DNA of 14,127 nucleotides from Candidatus Albibeggiatoa sp. nov. BB20 (GCA_016744725.1 JADGDW010000128.1:1-14127); one strand, 5' to 3'. Shown: positions 1-7,484, numbered from the stretch's first letter. Program-made: numbers and translations. The notes: generated by a model from the letters alone, not told the origin.

Positions 1-136
1 ATACTAAGTCATACTGAATAAATAGCCTGCAATCACAATAACTAAACACATTAGGCTAACCTCACATCCAATATATAGTGGTTTTCTTGTAATTAGATTA
101 TTTTGCTTAGCCTCTTCTCACCAACGCTAAATGAGA
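1..136. other. Left-edge stretch, no supported gene
   Basis: AT-rich DNA left of the first promoter. On the minus strand, positions 4-114 form an open frame of 37 codons between two stops (reading E-E-A-K-Q-N-N and ending in a hydrophobic stretch before the stop). It has no plausible start codon with a ribosome binding site. It could be a decayed gene end or chance, and I do not call it as a gene. Confidence 0.4.
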
Positions 137-166
137 TTGTCACAATTTATGATAAACCTCTATAGA
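137..166 (+). promoter_or_regulatory. Putative sigma70-type promoter of the TauE/SafE unit
   Basis: TTGTCA at 137-142 and TATAGA at 161-166 are separated by 18 bp, about 30 bp before the first start codon at 198. The match is moderate (5 of 6 at -35, 4 of 6 at -10) in AT-rich DNA, where such matches occur by chance. It is the best candidate to drive the two-gene unit that follows. Confidence 0.4.
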
Positions 167-197
167 ATTTATAAAAACATCAATTTTAGGAGGTTTT

Positions 198-428
198 ATG
201 CACAAATCCATAAACAAAGCACTCTTACCCACCATATTATGGGGCATTATGAGTATTGCTTTATATGCCACACTGTATTTTTTTGAACAACCCATCTTAG
301 AAGCCTCTGCTAAAGGCGGTTGGTATTTCATCGTACCTGTAACCATTGCATTCATCTTTTCAGGTGTGCATGGTAATTTCACGGGTTACTTCTGGGAAGC
401 TTTTGGCGTAAGAGCTAAGAAAAAATAA
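198..428 (+). CDS. Small two-helix inner membrane protein beside TauE/SafE carrier
   Basis: A 76-residue protein whose function I do not recognise. It has two hydrophobic stretches, about residues 11-28 (TILWGIMSIALYATLYFF) and 43-58 (WYFIVPVTIAFIFSG). They are joined by a short loop, and the C-terminus is basic (RAKKK), so both ends probably face the cytoplasm. A strong AGGAGG at 188-193, four bases before ATG, fixes the start. Only ten bases separate its stop from the GTG of the carrier gene, and that spacer region holds the carrier's own AAGGAG, so the two are almost certainly co-transcribed. By position it could be an accessory subunit or stabiliser of the carrier; this is inference only. 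Residues 60-69 (NFTGYFWEAF) are aromatic-rich and may lie at the membrane surface. Confidence 0.8.
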   Translation: MHKSINKALLPTILWGIMSIALYATLYFFEQPILEASAKGGWYFIVPVTIAFIFSGVHGNFTGYFWEAFGVRAKKK

Positions 429-438
429 GGAGTGACTT

Positions 439-2361
439 GTGGAAATATCATTTTTAGATTTAACCCTTGCCAATGTTGGCTTCTTATTTGTTGTAGGCTT
501 TATTGGTGGCTTAGTTAGCGGTTTTATTGGCTCAGGCGGCGCATTTGTTTTAACCCCTGCTATGATGAGCATGGGTGTGCCTGCAATTATGGCGGTTGCC
601 AGTAACATGTGTCATAAATTCCCGAAAGCATTAGTTGGCTCGGTTAAGCGGGCACGTTACGGCCAAGTTGATGTGAAGCTGGGTATTATTATGGGGATTT
701 CAGCTGAGGCTGGCGTATTGTATGGTGCAAATTTACAAAAGTATATTCGCCATGAATTTGGTCAAGATGGTTCTAATTTATACGTTTCGTTTGTATTTGT
801 AGTCGTATTAGCGATTGTGGGAAGTTATGTGTTACTAGATGCTTGGAAATTATATAGTTCTGGTACACAAGAAGAGAAGAAAACCAAAATTGCCGAATGG
901 GTTCAATCCGTTAATATCCCCGGTACGATGATGTACTTCAAAGCTTTAAATGCGCGTATTTCAGTTCTATTTACTATTCCATTAGGGTTTGCCACAGGCA
1001 TGTTAGCTGCCACTATTGCCGTAGGTGGTTTTATTGGTGTCCCTGCCATGATGTATATTTTGGGCGCACCGGGTTTAGTCGCTTCTGCAACGGAATTAGT
1101 GATTGCCTTCGTAATGGGTTTTGGTGGCACAATTAAGTATGCTTTAGATGGTTATGTCGATGTTCGTTTAGCAATGATTATTTTAGCGGGTTCATTATTC
1201 GGGGTGCAATTAGGCGCAATTGGTACAACTTACGTTAAAGACTTTATGGTAAAAGTAGTCATGGGTATTATCATGATTTTAGTACTATTTAGTCGCGGAT
1301 TTATGATTCCCGTTTACTTAAGTAACCTTGGTTATATTTCTAAAATAGAAGATGGGACAGCGGTCATTTTATCAAATGTCAGCTTTGGTATATTGGTTTT
1401 TGCTTTGGGTACAGGTGCAGCAATTATTCTGTATTCACTGTTTTCTGGTTTCCAAATTGAGGCCCAAAAACGCAAGGCAGAAGAAGAAGCTTCAGAAACA
1501 GTTGAAACTGAACCAATGACAGCACAGTTATCTCCAACAGGTCGTTTTGAACGTATTATGTTGGTTTCTGATGGTTCTGAATTCAGTGCTGGGGCAGAAC
1601 GTGAGGCGGTTGAATTAGCTAAAAAAGCCAACAGCCAATTATTTATTACATCTGTTGTCGTTGTTGACCCTGACTATGAGTTACTTGCATCTCAATTATT
1701 GGAAAAACAAACGGCTCAAGCACAAGCTGTATTGGATAGACTTAAACAAGTAGCAGAGATGGCGGGAGTGAATTGTGAAATTGTATTGCGTCAAGGCTCT
1801 GAAATTTACAAAGAAATTGTTAATGCTGCGAAAGAAAAACATGTTGACCTTATCATCATGGGTCGTCGCGGAAAAAGTGGTTTAATGCGCTTGATGATGG
1901 GTAGTACAACTGCACGTGTGATTGGCCATAGCGACTGTAACGTGTTGGTTGCACCTCGTGCGGCCAATTTAACAGGTCACAATATGATGGTTGCAGTCGA
2001 TGGCTCGCGTCATGGTGATATTGCAGCAACCACAGCAATTAATTTAGCCAAATATTTGGATGCAAATGTAACAGTTGTGTCTGCGATTGAAGGTGATTAC
2101 AGTGACAGACATCGCAATGAAGTGAAAGCCACAGTTGATCGAGTGGTTGATTTGATGAAGCAAGAACATGTTAAAGTCACTGGCGAAGTCTTAATGGGTA
2201 CGCCTGTATCAACTATTGTTGATGCGGCAAAACAGAAAAATACCGATTTACTGGTGATGGGTAGTCATGGACGTACAGGATTAGAAAAAGTATTAATGGG
2301 CAGTGTTTCTGATCGTGTTATTGGCCATGTACCTTGTGCCGTATTTATTGCTAGAGGTTAA
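439..2361 (+). CDS. TauE/SafE-type anion carrier fused to two universal stress (USP) domains
   Basis: A 640-residue fusion. Residues 1 to about 345 are a polytopic TauE/SafE (TSUP) membrane domain with eight or nine hydrophobic segments and the family's duplicated glycine-rich motifs (GFIGSGGAF near residues 28-36, AVGGFIGVPAM near 193-203). TSUP proteins move sulfite, sulfonates or other sulfur-containing or organic anions. After a charged linker (about 345-369) come two cytoplasmic USP domains, about 370-513 and 515-640. Both keep the ATP-binding G-2x-G-9x-G-S/T signature: G475/G478/G488-S489 and G608/G611/G621-S622. Nucleotide or stress sensing could therefore gate transport (inference). 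The start is GTG at 439, chosen for AAGGAG at 427-432 and the close spacing to the upstream small membrane protein. A stem-loop terminator follows the stop. Substrate cannot be read from sequence; a sulfur oxyanion is a reasonable guess from the sulfur genes nearby. Confidence 0.9.
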   Translation: MEISFLDLTLANVGFLFVVGFIGGLVSGFIGSGGAFVLTPAMMSMGVPAIMAVASNMCHKFPKALVGSVKRARYGQVDVKLGIIMGISAEAGVLYGANLQKYIRHEFGQDGSNLYVSFVFVVVLAIVGSYVLLDAWKLYSSGTQEEKKTKIAEWVQSVNIPGTMMYFKALNARISVLFTIPLGFATGMLAATIAVGGFIGVPAMMYILGAPGLVASATELVIAFVMGFGGTIKYALDGYVDVRLAMIILAGSLFGVQLGAIGTTYVKDFMVKVVMGIIMILVLFSRGFMIPVYLSNLGYISKIEDGTAVILSNVSFGILVFALGTGAAIILYSLFSGFQIEAQKRKAEEEASETVETEPMTAQLSPTGRFERIMLVSDGSEFSAGAEREAVELAKKANSQLFITSVVVVDPDYELLASQLLEKQTAQAQAVLDRLKQVAEMAGVNCEIVLRQGSEIYKEIVNAAKEKHVDLIIMGRRGKSGLMRLMMGSTTARVIGHSDCNVLVAPRAANLTGHNMMVAVDGSRHGDIAATTAINLAKYLDANVTVVSAIEGDYSDRHRNEVKATVDRVVDLMKQEHVKVTGEVLMGTPVSTIVDAAKQKNTDLLVMGSHGRTGLEKVLMGSVSDRVIGHVPCAVFIARG

Positions 2362-2429
2362 TCAATGTTTTCGATTTTAAGAGATACATTTCAGTTGAAA
2401 TAATAGATTTAAAGTCGAATTCTCAGCTT

Positions 2430-2467
2430 AAAAAGTATGTTGAACATTAGTTTGGCATACTTTTTTT
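2430..2467 (+). terminator. Factor-independent terminator after TauE/SafE-USP gene
   Basis: AAAAAGTATG (2430-2439) pairs perfectly with CATACTTTTT (2456-2465), giving a 10-bp, AT-rich stem that G-T wobbles can extend inward. It lies 69 bases past the stop and ends in a run of seven T. The A-rich 5' arm could give some termination in the opposite direction too. Confidence 0.65.
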
Positions 2468-2895
2468 ATGTCCTATAAATGGGTTAAAGCACGCTATAAA
2501 ATCCATATTTGAATTTGCTTTATTTCCAAAGCTAAAGTCTTGAACACTTAATGAAAATAAACAACAATCATATTAATATCTTATATTAAAATATAGTACT
2601 GAGAAAATAGAGCTAATATGGCATATTTTGTAAAACTGCATATTATTATTTTTTAAATTTCCATATACTTAAACAGTAAAAAAAGTTTGAAACTCGTCTT
2701 TATGTTATAGTTCAATAAATTATTAATACTATCATAAAAAAATATAAGTTGACTCTAATAATGGCTCTGATCTTTATAAAAAATATAATAAGATTAATGA
2801 GTTATAAGATAACACTAAAATTTGCAACTTGTTGAAATTCTCGTATTTTCAAAAAACTATCCGAACTGTTGTTCTAACTAAAATGAGGTTATAAA
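2468..2895. other. AT-rich intergenic region upstream of the hybrid kinase
   Basis: About 430 bases, very AT-rich, with stops in all frames and no recognisable gene, RNA or repeat. Several -35/-10-like pairs can be drawn (for example TTGCAA at 2822-2827 with TATTTT at 2844-2849, 16 bp apart), but none is convincing. It presumably holds the promoter of the kinase gene. Confidence 0.5.
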
Positions 2896-2955
2896 ATGCT
2901 ATTTACCTTGGCATTTTGTAAAAACAATATCAATGGACTATTCATCTTTATTTGA
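2896..2955 (+). CDS. Possible 19-codon leader peptide overlapping the kinase start
   Basis: ATG at 2896 is preceded by GAGG (2885-2888) at a good distance (7 bases) and opens a frame of 19 codons (M-L-F-T-L-A-F-C-K...) ending in TGA at 2953-2955. The kinase ATG at 2933 lies inside it in another frame and has no ribosome binding site of its own. The arrangement suggests that ribosomes loaded at the leader allow kinase translation by coupling. The peptide shows no homology I know and may have no function itself. It could also be chance in AT-rich DNA. Confidence 0.3.
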   Translation: MLFTLAFCKNNINGLFIFI

Positions 2956-5269
2956 AAAAAAATATCGTTTTCTACTAATTGCCATATTGTTATTTGTTTG
3001 TATAGATATTGGTGTACTTATCTCTAATCTGATTATTTCTCGCCATATCCAATATGATGCAGTTACTGTCAATCTAGCGGGTCGGCAAAGGATGTTGTCG
3101 CAACGCATGGCTAAGACTTTATCTCTTATGTATACCGCACAGCAACAACAAGATAAAGTGGCATTTCATACCCTGCAAAAAGAGTTTAAGCAGACTTTTC
3201 AACTGTTTAATAATACGATGAATGGATTTGCTTATGGTGGTGAAATTCTTGATACCACGGGACACCATTTCCAATTACAAACGTTACAAACGCCCAGTTC
3301 GAAAAAAATTATTACTGAAGCCATTGATTTATGGAATAAGAATAAAGCCTTACTGAAGCCATTCCACACGCAACAACAAACCACTTTTAGTCCCACTGCT
3401 TGGCAACAACTCAAACATATTCAACAAAACCATTTAGTGTTGTTACGTTTGATGAATGATCTTACTTTAGATTTAGAGCAAAAAACCAGTCAGCAAGCTT
3501 CTCTGATTCAACAGATTCAAATGACAGGGATTTTTCTAGTTACACTGAATTTTATCTTTTTCATATTTCACGTTTTTTCACGTTTACAAAAACAAGATAA
3601 GCAACTAAACATTGCGATGCAACGTGCCGAAGCAGCAAGTCAGGCAAAAAGTGCATTTTTAGCCAATATGAGCCATGAAATTCGTACACCAATGAATGGT
3701 GTATTAGGAATGTTATCGCTCACACTAGATACAAAACTGACTCCACAACAACGTGATTATTTAGAAATTGCCAATCAATCCAGTGATGTTTTATTATCCT
3801 TAATCAATGATATTCTTGATTATTCTAAGATTGAAGCAGGACACATGGAGTTGGAAATAATTCCATTTGCATTGCGCCAACTGGTTGAGGAAGTACTCGA
3901 TTTATTGTCGGAACGAGCAAGCTCTAAGGGTTTAGAAATAGGCGTGTTATGTGATCCGCAATTGGATTTTTTAGTAAAAGGTGATCCCACTCGTTTGAAA
4001 CAAATTTTGACTAACCTGGTTGGTAATGCGATAAAATTTACTAATAAAGGTGAAATTCGGGTTAAGTTAGAGCAACAGTCCATCAATGAAAATAATATAA
4101 TTTTGCTGTGTGAAATTACCGATACAGGCATAGGCATTTCAAGTGATGTGCAAACTAAAATTTTTGAATCATTTTCTCAAGCCAACAGTTCAACCACGCG
4201 CCAATATGGAGGTACTGGTTTAGGGCTGGCTTTATGTACGCGGTTGTCAGGTTTGATGAATGGCGAGATTGGGGTGCGTTCTCAATTAGATGAAGGTAGC
4301 ACGTTTTGGTTTACAGCTCAATTACAAATGACCCAAGAAAAAACACCAAAAAGTGTGATTTTACAACCAGAATTACAAGGTTTGCATGGCTTAATTGTCG
4401 GGGCTGATTCTGTTCATCGCATGGTATTAGAAGACAATTTTAATCATTGGGGTATTAATTCGTACAGTTATTCCAATGAATCACAAGCATTACAGAAATT
4501 ACAACAAGCGGCAGAAGATCAGCAAGCATTTGACTTTGCTATTATTGATATGGAAGTTGATGGCGTTGATGGTTTCGCACTCAGTCATAAAATCAAGACC
4601 AGTCCAATCATTGAATCAACAGGTTTGATTATGCTCACTTCTCGGATTCAAACCAGTGATAATGAAATGGCGCAACAGGCAGGATTTTCTGCTTATTTGA
4701 TTAAACCTGTGCATCAATATCATTTGTATAATGCGATTCGCTTGGTTATGGATTTACAGCTTGAGCAGAAACAACCCTCAATCACAAGTTCACTATCAGA
4801 TCAACAAGCTGATTTGCGAAGAGTTGAAACATTATCAAAACAGCAACTAATTCCTAATAAGAATGAAATATCCATATTATTGGTAGAAGACAATGATTTT
4901 AACCAAAAAGTGGCGTTTCATATGTTGAAACGTTTGGGACTACAAGTGGATACTGTTGGTAACGGACAGGAGGCATTAGATCAACTCAAGCAGCAAACTT
5001 ACTCATTAATCTTAATGGATTGTCAAATGCCTATACTCGATGGCTATCAAGCAACAGAGATTATTCGGCAACGTGAAAAAACAGGCGAATTACCAAAACA
5101 AGTCATTATTGCAATGACCGCCCATGCGATGGAAGGTGCACGAGAAGAATGTCTGGCTTCAGGTATGGATGATTATTTTTGCAAACCCTATAGAATTGAG
5201 ACATTGCAAGAAATGATACATCGCTGGATGGATAAATTACGAGATTCTCAAGCAGAAATACAAAGTTGA
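2933..5269 (+). CDS. Hybrid sensor histidine kinase with PilJ/NarX-type periplasmic domain
   Basis: A 778-residue inner-membrane hybrid kinase. A first membrane helix (about 14-34) and a second (about 197-217) bracket a periplasmic domain opening with NLAGRQRMLSQRM, the hallmark of the PilJ/NarX-type four-helix sensor. The HisKA domain follows, with phosphoacceptor H248 (HEIRTPMNG). The HATPase domain has N box N361-N365, G1 DTGIGIS from D397 and G2 GGTGLGL from G426. The first receiver (about 472-590) is degenerate: its acidic pair is replaced by G-A although D539 and a KP motif remain. The second receiver (about 649-765) is canonical, with E652/D653, phosphoacceptor D696, AMTAH and K751. 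There is no C-terminal HPt domain, so phosphate probably passes to a separate HPt protein. No response regulator adjoins it. The ATG at 2933 is the only usable start after the in-frame stop at 2879 but lacks a clear Shine-Dalgarno. The ligand is unknown. Confidence 0.92.
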   Translation: MDYSSLFEKKYRFLLIAILLFVCIDIGVLISNLIISRHIQYDAVTVNLAGRQRMLSQRMAKTLSLMYTAQQQQDKVAFHTLQKEFKQTFQLFNNTMNGFAYGGEILDTTGHHFQLQTLQTPSSKKIITEAIDLWNKNKALLKPFHTQQQTTFSPTAWQQLKHIQQNHLVLLRLMNDLTLDLEQKTSQQASLIQQIQMTGIFLVTLNFIFFIFHVFSRLQKQDKQLNIAMQRAEAASQAKSAFLANMSHEIRTPMNGVLGMLSLTLDTKLTPQQRDYLEIANQSSDVLLSLINDILDYSKIEAGHMELEIIPFALRQLVEEVLDLLSERASSKGLEIGVLCDPQLDFLVKGDPTRLKQILTNLVGNAIKFTNKGEIRVKLEQQSINENNIILLCEITDTGIGISSDVQTKIFESFSQANSSTTRQYGGTGLGLALCTRLSGLMNGEIGVRSQLDEGSTFWFTAQLQMTQEKTPKSVILQPELQGLHGLIVGADSVHRMVLEDNFNHWGINSYSYSNESQALQKLQQAAEDQQAFDFAIIDMEVDGVDGFALSHKIKTSPIIESTGLIMLTSRIQTSDNEMAQQAGFSAYLIKPVHQYHLYNAIRLVMDLQLEQKQPSITSSLSDQQADLRRVETLSKQQLIPNKNEISILLVEDNDFNQKVAFHMLKRLGLQVDTVGNGQEALDQLKQQTYSLILMDCQMPILDGYQATEIIRQREKTGELPKQVIIAMTAHAMEGAREECLASGMDDYFCKPYRIETLQEMIHRWMDKLRDSQAEIQS

Positions 5270-5284
5270 TGATTTGAATTTATT

Positions 5285-5299
5285 AGGACGGGCAGCCGT
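5285..5299. repeat. Degenerate copy of the 15-base palindrome
   Basis: AGGACGGGCAGCCGT matches AGGACTGGCAGTCCT at 12 of 15 positions and starts 48 bp before the first intact unit of the adjoining array, close to its 49-bp period. It suggests that the array once held more units. It begins 15 bases after the kinase stop codon. Confidence 0.45.
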
Positions 5300-5306
5300 T
5301 AAAAAA

Positions 5307-5426
5307 CTATAGTCAATTTTGATTTATGTGTTAGGACTGGCAGTCCTCTTATAATTTAAATATCAATTATTTTTAATATCAAGGACTGCCAGTCCTGTAT
5401 CATTTTAAAGTAAAATAACCATACCA
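5307..5426. repeat. Dispersed 120-bp repeat, copy A, with two inverted 15-base palindromes
   Basis: Contains AGGACTGGCAGTCCT at 5333-5347 and AGGACTGCCAGTCCT at 5382-5396. Each is palindromic except for its central base, and the two are exact reverse complements. They can form two small hairpins (6-bp stem, 3-base loop) or one 15-bp stem enclosing 34 bases. The block aligns without gaps to 10224-10343: 99 of 120 positions agree by hand count, and both 15-mers are identical. A further partial unit (CCAGTCCT) ends at 5431. The block sits between two convergent genes (kinase and rfbC). It could be a REP/MITE-like mobile repeat or a structured bidirectional 3' end. I do not know a named family it belongs to. 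Confidence 0.8.
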
Positions 5427-5446
5427 GTCCTTTCATTTTCAGTGTT

Positions 5447-5977
5447 TTACAAATCTTTCAAACATTTTGCTTGTGCATCTTTTCCAGATAATACAGGCGC
5501 ATCAATCGGCCACTCAATACCGATATCAGGATCATTCCAGATTAAACTGCCTTCATCTTCTGGATGATAATAATCAGTGCATTTATAATGAAAGTCCGCA
5601 GTATCGGTTAACACACAAAAACCATGAGCAAAACCTGGTGGCACATATAATTGATTATGCGCTTCTGCTGTCAAAGTCGCGCCTACCCATTGACCAAATG
5701 TTGTTGAATCTTTTCGAATATCCACTGCTACGTCAAACACCGCACCACTGCTGACTTGAACCAATTTACCTTGAGGGTGTTGCTTTTGGAAGTGCAGCCC
5801 ACGCAATACATTTTTTGCAGAACGGGAGTGATTGTCTTGTACGAAATGTGCGTCAATGCCTGCTAATTCTGCATAACGTTGCACATTGAAGCTTTCGAGA
5901 AAAAAGCCACGTTCGTCACCAAATACTTTGGGTTCAATCAGTACGACTTCTGGGATGTCTAAGCGGGTTACTTTCAT
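5447..5977 (-). CDS. rfbC: dTDP-4-dehydrorhamnose 3,5-epimerase
   Basis: A 176-residue cupin-fold epimerase (RmlC), close to the family's usual 180 residues. It converts dTDP-4-dehydro-6-deoxyglucose to dTDP-4-dehydrorhamnose in the cytoplasm, the third step to dTDP-L-rhamnose. The family's catalytic residues are visible: H62 in LRGLHFQ, K71 in QGKLVQV, H118 in PPGFAHGF, Y131 in FHYKCTDYY and D167 in LSGKDAQA. The start ATG overlaps the TGA of rfbA in the sequence ATGA, which implies translational coupling, as no strong ribosome binding site is seen. rfbB and rfbD are not in this window and must lie elsewhere, if the pathway is complete. The 3' end runs into the palindromic repeat array. Confidence 0.95.
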   Translation of the reverse strand: MKVTRLDIPEVVLIEPKVFGDERGFFLESFNVQRYAELAGIDAHFVQDNHSRSAKNVLRGLHFQKQHPQGKLVQVSSGAVFDVAVDIRKDSTTFGQWVGATLTAEAHNQLYVPPGFAHGFCVLTDTADFHYKCTDYYHPEDEGSLIWNDPDIGIEWPIDAPVLSGKDAQAKCLKDL

Positions 5978-6849
5978 GCTATTTCATACTTCACTATGTG
6001 TTTAAGATAAAGACCATAACTGCTTTTTTGCAATTTATCTGCTAATTGTACCAGTTGTTCATCGCTAATATAGCCTTTACGCCATGCAATTTCTTCGGGA
6101 CAAGCGATTTTTAAACCTTGGCGTTTTTCAATCGTTTCTACGAATAATGAGGCTTCAAGTAATGACTCGTGTGTGCCTGTATCCAACCACGCAAAGCCAC
6201 GGCTTAAGATTTCCACCCGCAAATCATCACGTTGCAAATATACATTGTTCACGTCAGTGATTTCTAATTCTCCGCGTGCTGAAGGCTTAATATTTTTAGC
6301 AATTTCAACCACATCATTGTCATAAAAATATAAACCTGTGACGGCATAACGAGATTTAGGGTCGGTGGGTTTTTCTTCTAAACTGATGGCCTTGCCTGTT
6401 TTATCAAATTCGACCACACCATAACGTTCAGGGTCGTGTACAGGATAAGCAAATACGGTTGCACCCTTGGTTTGCTCCGCTGCATGATTCACCGCTTTAC
6501 TGAAATTATGGCCATAAAAAATATTATCGCCTAAGACTAAAGCACAGGTATCAGAGCCAATAAATTGTTCACCGATAATAAAAGCTTGCGCTAAACCATC
6601 AGGAGAAGCTTGTACTTCATAGCTGAGGCTAATTCCCCAGTGTGAGCCGTCGCCTAATAATTGCTCAAAACGCGGCGTATCTTGTGGAGTGGAAATGATG
6701 AGAATATCTTTGATACCCGCTAGCATCAATGTGGTTAACGGGTAGTAAATCATGGGTTTATCATAGATAGGAAGTAATTGTTTTGAAACCACTTGTGTGA
6801 CGGGATGCAAACGCGTACCCGAACCACCTGCGAGAATAATACCTTTCAT
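5974..6849 (-). CDS. rfbA: Glucose-1-phosphate thymidylyltransferase
   Basis: A 291-residue nucleotidyltransferase (RmlA) that makes dTDP-glucose from dTTP and glucose-1-phosphate, the first step of dTDP-rhamnose and other dTDP-deoxysugar pathways. It has the nucleotide-binding loop GGSGTRLHP (residues 8-16), SKQLLPIYDKP (22-32), the metal-binding aspartate D108 in LGDNIFYGH, and a downstream EEKP motif. Length is typical of the short RmlA form. ATG at 6849 is preceded by GGAG (6858-6855) at five bases. A convincing promoter lies at 6901-6929, so the rfbA-rfbC pair probably has its own transcript. The product supports surface polysaccharide or LPS synthesis. No glycosyltransferase is adjacent. 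Confidence 0.96.
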   Translation of the reverse strand: MKGIILAGGSGTRLHPVTQVVSKQLLPIYDKPMIYYPLTTLMLAGIKDILIISTPQDTPRFEQLLGDGSHWGISLSYEVQASPDGLAQAFIIGEQFIGSDTCALVLGDNIFYGHNFSKAVNHAAEQTKGATVFAYPVHDPERYGVVEFDKTGKAISLEEKPTDPKSRYAVTGLYFYDNDVVEIAKNIKPSARGELEITDVNNVYLQRDDLRVEILSRGFAWLDTGTHESLLEASLFVETIEKRQGLKIACPEEIAWRKGYISDEQLVQLADKLQKSSYGLYLKHIVKYEIA

Positions 6850-6900
6850 TGAAACTCCAAAAGCTTAATAAGCATTTTTGATAATTACGATATAAAAAGC

Positions 6901-6929
6901 ATTATCTCTATTATTTTATATGATTTCAA
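6901..6929 (-). promoter_or_regulatory. Putative sigma70-type promoter of rfbA-rfbC
   Basis: On the minus strand TTGAAA (6929-6924) and GATAAT (6906-6901) are separated by exactly 17 bp, each matching consensus at 5 of 6 positions. It lies about 50 bp before the rfbA start and after the rhodanese stop, so it would let the rfb pair be transcribed independently of the upstream sulfur genes. Confidence 0.55.
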
Positions 6930-6989
6930 TATTTTCCTAACGATAGGCTATTAATTTTAAATAAAAGTCACAGGCCATAAATCATGCAA

Positions 6990-7439
6990 TTAGCATTGTT
7001 CCCAAGGTAAATCATAATAACGCCAGCCACCATTAGTACTACGATGATGATGGTCATCTAAATCACCTTCAAAACCTTCTAATACATTGTAAACCATACC
7101 AAAACCATGCTCACACAATAAATGCCCAGCCTCTAAAGACCGCTTACCACTACGGCAAATCAAAAGCACAGGCGCACAACCCGCTTGTTCACCATCTTCT
7201 GCATGACCATCTTCTGCAGGGCAACTCACACCACCAAGTAACACTTTACGCACATCAACTTCAAAATGAGGGTTTACTTCCCAGTCTGGCTCATCAATCC
7301 ACGCAACATGCACCGAACCTGACGGGTGACCCACAAATAAATATTCCATAGTGGAGCGAATATCAATTAATACCGCTTTTGGATTATCTTGCAATAATTG
7401 CCACGCATCTTTAGGTAAAATAGATTTGAGTTCAGACAT
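6990..7439 (-). CDS. Single-domain rhodanese-like protein
   Basis: A 149-residue cytoplasmic rhodanese. The N-terminal half carries LIDIRSTMEYLFVGHPSGS (24-42), typical of the fold, and the active-site loop is C95-R-S-G-K-R-S. Such proteins carry sulfane sulfur as a cysteine persulfide and pass it to acceptors, which fits its place just downstream of an SQR-like gene. Between the halves is an insertion of about 20 residues containing an in-frame duplication (AEDGH-AEDGE). The tail is His-rich (DDHHHR, 128-133). I chose ATG at 7439 because AGGGA (7452-7448) precedes it by eight bases. A TTG at 7478 would add 13 residues, but it falls at the predicted transcription start and has no ribosome binding site. 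Its partner and physiological sulfur donor cannot be read from sequence. Confidence 0.9.
   Translation of the reverse strand: MSELKSILPKDAWQLLQDNPKAVLIDIRSTMEYLFVGHPSGSVHVAWIDEPDWEVNPHFEVDVRKVLLGGVSCPAEDGHAEDGEQAGCAPVLLICRSGKRSLEAGHLLCEHGFGMVYNVLEGFEGDLDDHHHRSTNGGWRYYDLPWEQC
7191..7217. repeat. In-frame 15-bp tandem duplication in the rhodanese gene
   Basis: ACCATCTTCTGC occurs at 7191-7202 and again at 7206-7217, a 15-bp period equal to five codons. It gives the doubled acidic sequence AEDG(H)/AEDG(E) in a variable insertion of the rhodanese, away from the active-site loop, so it is probably tolerated. Copy number may vary between strains. Confidence 0.6.
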
Positions 7440-7484
7440 ACTTTTATTCCCTGATAAGTTTTTATTATAGGTATACAAAAGTAA

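Noticed and set aside
4..114. 37-codon minus-strand frame with a hydrophobic end
   Set aside because: No start codon with a ribosome binding site; cannot be told from chance or a decayed gene.
2365..2403. 12-codon frame just after the TauE/SafE-USP stop
   Set aside because: Too short, without a binding site, and placed before the terminator; expected by chance.
5333..5396. CRISPR array (15-base repeats, 34-base spacers)
   Set aside because: The repeat is too short, only two intact units occur per block, the second is inverted relative to the first, and the spacers are similar between the two blocks. No cas gene is present.
5467..5754. Open frame on the plus strand opposite rfbC
   Set aside because: It lies wholly within the well-conserved rfbC gene and its translation resembles no known protein.
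7440..7478. TTG start for the rhodanese, adding 13 residues
   Set aside because: It lies at the predicted transcription start and has no Shine-Dalgarno, whereas ATG at 7439 has AGGGA at eight bases.
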